The position numbers were made by a program, and so were the translations under genes. A stretch of 64,000 bases of DNA, from the NCBI GenBank assembly GCA_030248135.1, contig JASANC010000385.1, forward strand, positions 1 through 64,000, in the 5' to 3' direction. Of this stretch, positions 34,462-44,412 are shown in pieces; position 1 is the stretch's first letter; every line of letters starts with the position of its first letter. Below the pieces are notes generated by a model. That model made no database searches. It saw only the letters and a program-made list of their open reading frames with translations, and was not told the origin of the DNA. Source of the DNA: Theristus sp. LFF4_11. Its lineage: Eukaryota > Nematoda > Chromadorea > Monhysterida > Xyalidae.

Positions 34462-36774
34462 CCTTTTTCTGTTAACTTCGTTTCCTGAAAATAATGGCAC
34501 TGGTTTTATTGTCATTCGGAACTGTTATGGAGAGTTGACAGCGGACAGACCATCATCAATTGCAAAACCAATAGCCACTTTTGCTGATTATTGGGGATTT
34601 GTTTGGTCGCAAGGTGAGTTCAACGCACCGAACTGGTATGTGTATCAATCAATGATTGATTGAACTTCACCCAGAAAATATCACCCATAAACTGAATTCA
34701 GATCACGAAAGGGAAGGTTATTGTGTCAAATTTTCTGCCCGTACCGTGCATGATACATCATGACTGAATGTATTTTTTACAAGCTCAACACGCGTCTCTG
34801 CGTGTCGATATCGCTACTCGCTAGAACGAAAAAAAATGCATGCCGTTGATTCAACCACACAACAATGCTACCACGATCATAACAAACATTGGAAGATAAT
34901 TATCCAGTCGAACTCTTAAAATTAAAGGTTAGCTGATTGGCTTGGTGATCACGTGGTGCGTGCTGTCTGTGCAGGTATTGCTGTAGGTGGAGTCTATCCT
35001 GCGCAGAAAGCATGCGTCACACGTCATCACCAGCCAATCATCTGATAGCCTACAATTCAAAGCTCGACGATTCGTCCCATAGTCTTTTCCGAACATTTTT
35101 GTAACGTACTTTTACGATACCTAAAGTGTAGTCGTAAAAAACTTGTAAAACAAGGTAGAAATCAGGTGAACAACAATGTGGATCACCGAAAAAACTTGAA
35201 TAAAAAATTTTCGACTTGAACTTTGTTCACAAAATAGCCACTTCAACAAATAAAATTTCCGAATGCCAACTATTCTTCAAGCGACCAAATTCAATGTTGT
35301 TGAAACAATCCGGCCATCTCAAAATTAGTACAACTCAGGTGAGAATGCTGAACAACAAAATATCCAAAAAAGTTCAACCACTTTTCCGCGTTTTTACATT
35401 TCCAGACCATTTTCAGGCGGTTATGGCGAATGAAACATATGGAACGAGTAGTGTTTCACACACGACTATATTTTGTTATGATCTGATTATTGTTCCAAAA
35501 ACTTATGAAATGAGTCACTTGAATGATGAGTGAGCTGGCTAGTTTTGCTGTAAATAACCACATGCTGAATATTGACTAAAGTTCCACAAATACAAGGCAT
35601 ATTCATTCCGTTTGAGAAAAAGAGCTTCAATTCAATATGCCCATTTGTGCGTGCTAACATTTTTGTTTGCCAATCATGCTGTATCCTGAAGAAGCATGCA
35701 AGAATCAAAGGGTCATCATAGGGCACCTGAATAGCGTTCCAGTCTCAGACTAGGAGCTCGCAACGAATATAAACCAAAACCGGTCGGCAGAAATGTTAGT
35801 GTCTTGTTTTCTTTCAGGGCACGCTGGCATTTTCAAAATTACATTTTTTGAAGTTACATTGTGTAATTTGGATTTCTAAAAACTGGAAACTCAAAAAATG
35901 ATCATACTTTTCGAAGAAACACAAAAACAAAAACAATATTTTTCACTATTTATTATCATGTAGTGACGTGCATGTGTACTTGTACCCATATCATTTATCA
36001 AAACATATTGGGTGTATAATTGAACTTTTTTGCTGACAGTCGATGCCTTAACCCGATAAAAGCTAATCAGCGTGCGTGTGCTTCAGATTTTCAGATTTTG
36101 CATGCATAAATTACAAGGTTTTTTGTGACTGCTTTTTTGCACACTGTTGTGCGTTTTTCTGCAACAACAAGACCAAGCACTTCCGTTCTTGCTTTTGCTT
36201 GTTTCTTTATTCTTCGTTTGTCATCTTTTATTGTCCCCTCTTTTTTGCAAAATTCATCCGGCTTCTCATTGTGTTGTTCCACAAAGTTTGTGGCGTAAAA
36301 ACTTGGTGAAAGCGTGACTTTGTGTTTTTTAAGCTTTCATGTTATGTATTTTTTGCTCGTGCGCTTATTTCAAAACATCGCGTATTCATCATGTGTAGAC
36401 GTAGAGCCACAGAGTTCCGTATACAAAAGCAAAAACTGTATGATTTCAACATGAAAATTTTCACTCCGCAACAACACGAAACTAGAGAGACTTATGTGTT
36501 TTGATTAGCACCATTTTGCGCAGAAAAAGAGTCTCTGAAGCTTTTTGTTGATGATCATGCTTTCAGCTTAGCTTACCATGCATGTTTTAGAAAGTTTCAG
36601 GCACAAAATTTTGCGTTACTGTTTGTTGTGGAATAAATGAATCTTCTGCTTGCGCCAGAACCAGTATACTTACTGCATTTTGGTTATTTCAAAACAATTT
36701 TGTTGTCCGTTTTGAAAACTTCGCCGGCGGCAAGCAAATCACAGTGGCAGCTTTCAAATGTAAATGAAGCCAAT
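34462..36774. other. Intergenic, upstream of zinc-finger gene
   Basis: Contains a foldback MITE at 34904-35072. Otherwise AT-rich, with no exon I can support. Frames up to 105 codons lack family resemblance and splice context. Confidence 0.55.
34904..35072. mobile_element. Foldback MITE, CCAATCAGCT family, copy 3
   Basis: CCAGTCGAACTCT at the left, TTGGTGATCACGTG, a central GTGCAGG/GCGCAGAAAGCATGC pair, then CAGCCAATCATCTGATAG and GCTCGACG at the right. Confidence 0.6.
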
Positions 36775-37233
36775 TACCGTATTACCCCCAATAAACCCCC
36801 ATGGGGGATTAATACGTCAGCGACTTTTAGGGGTGGGGGTTTATTGGTGGGGGGGGATTATTGGTGGGGGGGGGTTTATTATACAAAAATTTCTAGGGGT
36901 GGGGTTTTGTTGAAAAATGGCAAAAATACCTTGCATGGCAGGCAAGAAAGTTGCAGAAACTTCTACTTTTCACAGAGATTTCCTTTTGTAACAGCCTTTT
37001 GTAATGAAATTACCATTAACTCATCCATTTGGGGCCTTTGGTAGCACAATTTCACCAATGTCACTGCATTCAGCCACTGAATTCGCTGGGTATGTGTTTC
37101 AAACAGGTTTCCAATTAACCCCCATGGGGGATTATTTGTGGGGGGGATTATTTGGAAACTGGTCGGGGGGGTGGGGGTTTATTGGTGGGGGGGATTAATG
37201 GTGGGGGGGGGGTTTAATGGGGGTAATACGGTA
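36775..37233. mobile_element. G-rich MITE, CCGTATTACCCCC ends, copy 1
   Basis: TACCGTATTACCCCC at the left and GGGGGTAATACGGTA at the right. The TA on each side is consistent with a TA target duplication as in Tc1/mariner-type elements. The interior has several GGGGTGGGGGTTTATTGG blocks. A second copy lies at 43107-43573. Confidence 0.75.
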
Positions 37234-37620
37234 GCATGTATTATGAACTGGACAATGCGTGCCGTGTGGGCGGGCACGACTTGAGCTTTTGATTTGGTTT
37301 ATCCGTGAATATAAGCAGCAAACGCGCGTCTATCAAAAGTAAAATACAGAAAATTAGAATAATTTACCAGTATCGCGTTTTTAATATGAGCATGACGAAA
37401 ACTTTGGTGGGGAAATATGCAGAAGTCGGAAGTCGCGTTTTTTACAGCCTCAACATTTTTTTCGCTCATTCAAGTATATTCGTTTTTTGGTAGCAGCACT
37501 GGAATAAATCACTGAAAATAGAGCCTCTAAAGCACATCAAATCAAATTTTAAAATTTGTTGTGCCCTACAAAATTCATTGCCATTAAAAATTTTGCCGTT
37601 GCATTAAAGCACATCGAATC

Positions 37621-40418
37621 ATGTCGGCTGTCGACCGTCTGACGGTTCCAGATGAACTGCCGTTGTCATTTTCTACGTTTGGAAAACGTCCGAGCAAGCA
37701 AACAGCAAGACCGCGACCACCGCCGAAACCGAAACAGGGACCGGTTGTCAAAAATTAATTCGAATCCTCCTTCTTAACGGAAACTGGAAACAATGCTAAA
37801 GTCCATGTCTAAAAACCGTGCAAAATATTTTTTTCAACACGTATTTCAAAAAGTTTGCTGTTCAAATACCCATTGGCAAACGCACATGCAAAAAATTCGT
37901 TACATCTGCATTGTTTGCACGTTTTTTTAATGTGAATCGATAAGTGGACAAACATGTTCATGTACACATGTGCATTATGTTTCTGCGTGTGAAAAAAATT
38001 AAAAACTAGGATTTCACCCAAATAGCTGATTATTTTGACGCCGGTCCCTCCGGTGCCGGCGGTCGAGAACATCAGCAGCAGCAGCGACGACGAGGAAGAG
38101 AGCGGCATCATGGTGTTCCCATCATCCGGATCAGACTCGATCCGTGATCGCCACAACGAAACCTCGACCGATGCGAACAGTCGCAAAAGCACGAAGCACT
38201 CGTCAACCGCGAACGAAACTCAGCCGCTAGTTGATAATAATAAGGGCCATGACGACAGCGAGCGGTCGTTCAGTCTGTACAACAACGCCGCGCAGATTCA
38301 GGGGACAGTTTCGAAAAGCCGAAAAAAATGACTTTTACGAAGTCGAAAAGGCCATTTCAAATTGGATTGCAATTTTTTTAGCTTCATTGAAGTCGAATTT
38401 CCAAATTTGAAAACTTATTCTTTCAAACGTTTCGGGCGTGTGCTCTACACTTCGTTCAGTGAAGCTGGATCCCCCGAGCGTAGCGACAAGAGTTAAAATG
38501 CGCTACCAGTAACTACCAGTACCAAGACTCGGGGAAAAAATCACTTCCGACACCTTTTTGCGAAACTGTTCCCTTTCCCCCAGGGTCGACTGAGCATAGC
38601 AGCAGTTTGTGTCGTAATTATACTGGCCATCATTCTGTTGTACATTTTGTTCATTCATCGTGTTCACCGGGTCCGTTCAACCGTGGAAAACGTGTTGATT
38701 CATGATGATGGTATTGTGGATTTATTCAAACCTGTCCGGACTAACGTGACGTCATTTTATTTAAAAACGCCCGTTTGTCAAAGTACAGGCACTAAAATGT
38801 CAGTTTGGTGTGACTGATTCGACATTCACCATTTGTTTACGGGAAGAAATCGGCTAAAAGGAAAGTCTCGTTTGCTGTGAACGGCAAGCGCATGTTTTGC
38901 GGCACATGACGTCATTTCAGTGGGACACGTTTAAAAAATAGGTCATACATGCATAGGGGTTTTGTTTGCAGCGGTCACTTGCAAATAAAGTTTAAAAAGC
39001 ATCACAGCCATTGCAGAATTTTAGTTCTTCGCGTGTTTTTTCTCACGTGTGAAAAGTGAAAGACAAGCTTGCTCGCGTTTCAGAACACCTTATATGACAC
39101 CACTTGGACAGCCAGAAGACTTTTATTCTTCGACTTAAAAAAATAAATAGGCTACCCAAAAATATGTATTAGCAAAGGTTTCAGCTCACAATAGTCATAA
39201 GCAAGCAAACAAGCTTCCATAGATTTGGGTACAGTGGCGATTCAGGCTTGCAAAAACCAAGAATCGGCAAGCCTGAAGAAATCACTCTCTATTCGAATCG
39301 CACAATTTTTTGTTTGTTCCGTGTTTTCTTCAAACCTTCAGCAAACGCTCACGTCACCGCCGCGTCGAAGGCGGAGCCACTGCAGCGCTGCTACAGCTGC
39401 ATGAGCCCGATTCTGTCGAAACATTGGCCTCGTCTATCGCAGTTATACCGAGAGCCATCAGAGTTCACGACGTTTTGCGACGATCCGATCACGGAGAGTC
39501 CAAAGCAACGGGTGCTCGCGGCCGACCAGTGCCCGGCGAGGAACACGTATTGCCTGAAACTGCGATTTCGCCTCGTGATTTTCGGTATATGAGCCGGGGG
39601 TTCGGGTCAGCAAATGTTTGTGTCACTATTTTTTTTGTTTTGCGGTTTCGAGTTCGCGAAACCATCATTTGAGCGATCGAAAAAAATGGTGGATGAACGG
39701 CGTCGCGAAAAAGGTTTTTTCTTTGCTCTGGATTATCCGATTTTTTTGGGAAACATTGACAAAACGATAGAACGAATATAAAAAATCCACAAACACAGAA
39801 CGTTCGCGTGCAACCGGGCGTGAAATCCGCAAATGCGGAGCCGCCGCATGGTGGTGGAGGTGATAAACGGGTTTATACCAGCTGTCGGATATTTATAAAA
39901 CGCATGTCCGTCGCGAGAACTTGTTAAACACAAGATGAGCGTGACTGTGAATATAAAGAGTCGTAAATTCGCTAAAAAAACACTTAAAAATGACGAAAAA
40001 AAGCCGTCGATTCCGTGCCATTTATTCAGGCGTGCCGACGGCGCACGTGTACGCGCGCGGTTGCTCGAACGTGATGACGGTCGGCGCGGGAGGCACTACA
40101 CTGACCGCTGATGCGTATTTCGCCCGCTACCCGGGCCGCTGCATCGCGATGCCCTCGTTCAGTTTGCTCTTCACGGCCAATCCGAGCACTCTGGCGAACT
40201 TGACGCAGATCTTTCGTCAGCGCTATGAGAGCGGCGCGAATGAGGCGGACTTTTTCGGGGCGAAAGCGGACAAACAGCAACGGGTGGACGCGTGCGCGTG
40301 CAAGGGCGACTTTTGTAATCGCGCGCGCCGCGTGCGACCGCCGACAGGGGTGATTGGTGATTTCCGATTGTTTGGCGTCGTCGTTCTCATGCGGTGTTGT
40401 TCTTATTGGACTTTTTGA
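37621..40418 (+). CDS. Membrane-anchored Ly6-like cysteine-rich protein
   Basis: Five exons: 37621-37743, 38026-38307, 38584-38710, 39342-39584, 40030-40418. All phases agree and the total is 388 codons including TGA. Order: a proline/basic start (RPRPPPKPKQG), a Ser/Asp/Glu-rich stretch, then one hydrophobic segment at about residues 140-160 (IAAVCVVIILAIILLYILFI) followed by basic RVHRV. A cysteine-rich domain follows with CYSCM, later cysteines, RGCSNV and a terminal CACKGDFCN motif like the C-terminal signature of Ly6/uPAR and activin-receptor ectodomains. The C-terminus is hydrophobic and might be a GPI signal or a second anchor. The model reads as type II topology. The alternative is two genes, a tail-anchored protein (exons 1-3) and a Ly6 protein (exons 4-5). 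The phase-1 match at the junction favours one gene but does not prove it. Confidence 0.6.
38711..38948. mobile_element. MITE with GTAT...ATAC ends, copy 1
   Basis: Homologous to 43594-43832. Starts GTATTGTGG, ends GGTCATAC, with inner inverted parts AAACCTGTCC.../...GGACACGTTT and TGACGTCA. ATG flanks both sides (38708-38710 and 38949-38951). Its first bases are the proposed splice donor of exon 3. Confidence 0.6.
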
Positions 40419-41344
40419 TGAGAAATGTACATTTTGGTAACATTTTGCTTTTTGTTTCCTCGAGTTTTCTTTGATTGGTCAGTCACTACACCATACGCCT
40501 GATGCGACCAATCAGCATGCCCATGTCAAGTGTGGTCGCGTTGTGTGCACCACCAATCAGCGAAGTCGAAAAAGGTCTGGTTTATCTGTCTCAGGGTTCA
40601 GGGCGATTCAGCAGTGATTCCTGTCATTTCAACCGAACAAAAACTTTTTTGACGCCGCATTGGTTCTTTTGGGATTTTTCAAAAAAGTGCAACTTATGTG
40701 CCCATTTTTTACGCATCCGCAACATGCGGATGGATATGAGATACATGTATATGCAAAAAACTGCATATATTCATGATTGATTATTTGATTATATTTTAGC
40801 TGACATCGCATTTCGGTGTGTGTGCGGTGCGGTGACAAAAAAACAGCAAGATAGCTGAATCTAAAAGTTATAATGCAGTTTTTTCAGTGGCACAAAAAAT
40901 ACACACAATGCGGTTCTGATTACCACATGCAGCGGAAAAAATGCAGAGACAATTTGTCTCCTTATGCGAATTGCGCGCGCGACACACGAAACTTATATCA
41001 TATCCTGCATTTCTGTTTCTGATCCGACAATGCCACGTCGCGGAAAATGTGCAAATCGGAACAGCAGAGAACGATCCAAGAGTTTTGTTATTCGGGCTTC
41101 AGTTGTTCTAAAGTTCCAAATTCGAAAATGACATGCACACTAGAAAACGTGCAACTTTCATGCTATTTCGCGACATACAATGTACTGTACTCTAGCAAAT
41201 ACACTGGTCCGTAACAATAATAAAACGTGAAAATTGACGGAGCTCGGTTGACTAGCACCACATCCACCATCCAGCGAATACATGATCAAGAAGAACTTCG
41301 GCCACTTATTGAACATTTCATCATTGAAAAGTCAACCACAATTT
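40419..41344. other. Intergenic between the two Ly6-like genes
   Basis: Contains CCAATCAGC words near 40500-40560. No exons, RNA gene or clear repeat element could be supported. Confidence 0.5.
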
Positions 41345-42381
41345 ATGTCTTGCGGTCTATCGAATGCAGTCTTGCTTGTGGTTGTGTTGACCGATGTGTT
41401 GCTAAGTGCGCCTCTTGCCGCGGTCGAACAGGACGGCAGTGTCACCGACTTTGTGCACCAACACGTGTTCAGACACCACAAACGGTTTGGAAATCTGCAA
41501 TTCTTGTTGCGGTTGCGCTTGGTTTTGTCCGTTGAACTTTTTTCCGCTGTCCGTTGTTGTCCGCTTTTCAATTTGAACAGTTTTCCACCGGTTGCACGAA
41601 GCATCTAGTTAAAACAAACAAGTCACATTTGGCACACGATCCGGGCTTCTGATCGTCTTTTCCGTTTTATTCAAACCATGCACTTTGCTCCTTGGTCCCT
41701 GAAAAATTATAAAGTCTGCCATCTCTACTCAGCCATTCCGTACGCTGGATCTTTATCTGTCTCCATGCGAGTTGTTCTTCTGTCTCCTTCTGAGAAACGC
41801 ATTTATTCAAGAATCGTCCAAAAACACCGAACTAATCGCGTTGCCACAAAACTCGACGCCGACACAGGTGCAATCCAGCGACGACACACACCATTCCCAG
41901 TGCCACCAATAACCATCGTGCTCCATTTGCAGTCTGCACCGCGATCGCCACGGCTGCTACAGTTGCATGAGTCGCGTGTTGCAAGGCCACTGGCGACCGC
42001 TGAGTCGACTGTACAAGCGGCCTTCGACGTTCGCTGACGCCTGCGACGACGCGCACTTGGACACGGACGCACTCGGCTGGCGGCCGTGCTACAGCGTCTG
42101 CCTGAAGATCTCGTTCCAGCTGTTCTTGTTCGGTGAATGAACATGTTCGATTTTGATTGTTCACAGTCCATCTGATTGGTTGGTTGCACACGCGCACACA
42201 CACGTGCAGTTGATGCATGCAATCTGTGCAATGCACACTCCGCCCTCCTCCTGCACAGAAAGCACACATCATGTGAGCACGAATCAATCAGCTGATTACC
42301 TATAGTTTAGAGTTTGAGTTTGACTGTAGTAAGGATCATTTGCTAGTGTTTTACGTGAAATCAACCAACCAACCAATCAAC

Positions 42382-42463
<82 letters not shown>

Positions 42464-42729
42464 GTCAATCAACCAATCAACCAATCAATCAGTCAATCAA
42501 TCAATCAACCAATCAACCAATCAACCAACCAACCAATCACCCAATTGCAGGAGTGCCCGCCCGTTCAGTATACGTGCGCGGCTGTGCGAGTGACATCGGA
42601 CGTCACGGCCTATCGTCCGGCGCTCAATATGCGTTCGCCTCCCACCACCACTGCCATTTCGTGCCACTGAAGCGTTTTCTGAACGGAATCCCTGCGGTGA
42701 AACATGCTTGTCGTTTTCTCTTGCACTAA
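41345..42729 (+). CDS. Secreted Ly6-like cysteine-rich protein (paralogue)
   Basis: Exons 41345-41484, 41933-42132, 42551-42729. Phases agree, 173 codons including TAA. The N-terminus is a clear signal peptide (MSCGLSNAVLLVVVLTDVLL, cleavage likely after SAPLA). Exon 2 aligns with exon 4 of the gene just upstream: HGCYSCMS against QRCYSCMS, WRPLSRLY against WPRLSQLY, KISFQLFLFG against KLRFRLVIFG. The next intron falls at the same codon and phase (FG/VP), so the two are tandem duplicates. The last exon keeps VYVRGC but then diverges and lacks the final CACxxxFCN motif, so either it is degenerate or a further exon was missed. The exon 1 donor is the least certain point. Likely extracellular; no known ligand or role. 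Confidence 0.6.
42160..42331. mobile_element. Foldback MITE, CCAATCAGCT family, copy 4
   Basis: ACAGTCCATCTGATTGGTTGG at the left side and TCAGCTGATTACC plus TTTGACTGTAGT at the right, with a central CACAGAAAGCACACATC word. It lies in the last intron of the second Ly6-like gene. Confidence 0.55.
42362..42536. repeat. (AATC)n microsatellite
   Basis: About 175 bp of AATC repeats with AACC variants, intronic in the second Ly6-like gene. It creates a spurious Asn-Gln-Ser-Ile repeat reading frame. Confidence 0.95.
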
Positions 42730-42868
42730 GAAAACGGTGCTACTGATTAGGTTACTAACGTGGATGCTAAATTAGTATATTTTTTTGTCCCGCAGCAACT
42801 GAACGCGATTTTAGTATTCACTTTAGCAGCCAATTGATAGTAACCGTCTTATATAAAAGTGTATTATT

Positions 42869-43011
42869 GTTCTTATTAAACGTGACCCAAAATGCGTTTG
42901 CACGCACAGATAGAGAAAATGTTTCATGGCTGCGCGGCAATTTGAAATCAGCAAAACTTAACGTATTCTGACGGCAGATTTGTGCAAGAAATTGGGGAAA
43001 AAACTAATCAG
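42869..43011. repeat. Dispersed 140-bp repeat, copy 2
   Basis: Partner of 32023-32163, just downstream of the second Ly6-like gene. Confidence 0.7.
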
Positions 43012-43106
43012 CATCTTTTCTCACTGATTAAATTTATTTTCATTTCGTATTCGAACTGCGTTCGGGCGCGAAACAATTTTTCAGCTGGCTTTTCCACAAA
43101 AGATAA

Positions 43107-43573
43107 TACCGTATTACCTCCAATAAACCCCCATGGGGGATTAATACGTCAGCGACTTTTAGGGGTGGGGGTTTATTGGTGGGGGGGGGGGGATTATTGG
43201 TGGGGGGGGGGGGTTTATTCACAAACAAATTCTAGGGGTGGGGTTTATTGAAAAATTGCAAAAATACCTTGCATGGCAGGCAAGAAAGTCGCAGAAACTT
43301 CTACTCTACATATAGAAATTTCCTTTTATAACAGCCTTTTGCAATGAAATTACCATTAACTCACCCATTTGTGGCCTTTGGTAGCACAATTTCTTCATTT
43401 TCACTGCAACCAGCCACTGAATTCGCTGGGTATGTGTTCCAAACAGGTTTCCAATAATCCCCCATGGGGGATTATTTGTGGGGGGGGATTATTCGGAAAC
43501 TTGTCGTGGGGGTGGGGGTTTATTGGTGGGGGGGATTAATGGTGGGGGGGGGTTTAATGGGGGTAATACGGTA
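43107..43573. mobile_element. G-rich MITE, CCGTATTACCCCC ends, copy 2
   Basis: Partner of 36775-37233, TACCGTATTACC...GGTAATACGGTA with TA on each side. Confidence 0.75.
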
Positions 43574-43593
43574 GTTAATTTATAGCAATTTTA

Positions 43594-43832
43594 GTATTGT
43601 GGATTTATTCAAACGTGTCCGGACTAACGTGACGTCATTTTTTTTAAAAACGCCCGTTTGTCAAAGTACAGGCACTAAAATGTCAGTTTGGTGTGACTGA
43701 TTCGACATTCACCATTTGTTTACGTGAAGAAATCGGCTAAACGAATAGTCTGGTTTGCTGTGAACGACAAGCGCATGTTTTGTGGCACATGACGTCATTT
43801 CAGTGGGACACGTTTAAAAAAATAGGCCATAC
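43594..43832. mobile_element. MITE with GTAT...ATAC ends, copy 2
   Basis: Partner of 38711-38948. Lies 20 bp after the previous MITE. Confidence 0.6.
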
Positions 43833-44412
43833 CTAAATTAGTCGCTCGCTACATTTTCTCAGTAAGCGTGTTTCTGGTCTTTTGATTCCTGTTTGGCTGA
43901 CATCGGTTCGTCCATCTTATGCCGTGTTGAGATGCACACGTTGGCGAACTTTAATTAGTTTCAAATCAGCCTTTGCAGAAATGATCGTTTTTTAAAATAC
44001 CTTTTCAGAATCTATCTTCAACCGCGCCACTTCTCGTCTGCTCCTGTGCGCATAAAGGCTGTAACTCTTCGCCAGGCTCAAACTTTCAATTGCAACCGTA
44101 CCTTTTCTGTCAGTTTTTGTTGCTGTTTGCAATTGGTTGTTCTCCGAATTCGTTCTTTGTTTCGCGAGATAATTTGTATTGAATTGCCGTATTTCGTCTG
44201 ATTTTCTTTGGAATTTTATTGCGTTTAAAAAACGTGTTTGCAATAATAAAAGCAAACAGTAAAAAACTGAACAAATTAAAAGTCACAAAAACACAGAGCT
44301 TGCATTTTCAACGGGAAATTGTTGGAACAAAAAGTATACCAGCCAACTATGCTTCACAAACCAACAACGACTGTTTGAACTGAATAATTTTAAACACAAA
44401 AGAGAAGCAAAT
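43833..44412. other. Intergenic, 3' of the acyltransferase gene
   Basis: AT-rich, with no exon, RNA gene or repeat that I can support. Confidence 0.5.

Noticed and set aside
42340..42540. CRISPR array
   Set aside because: Tetranucleotide microsatellite without spacers, in a eukaryotic genome.
42340..42729. 129-codon frame with an Asn-Gln-Ser-Ile repeat
   Set aside because: The repeat is the (AATC)n microsatellite in an intron; only its last part (42551-42729) is a real exon.
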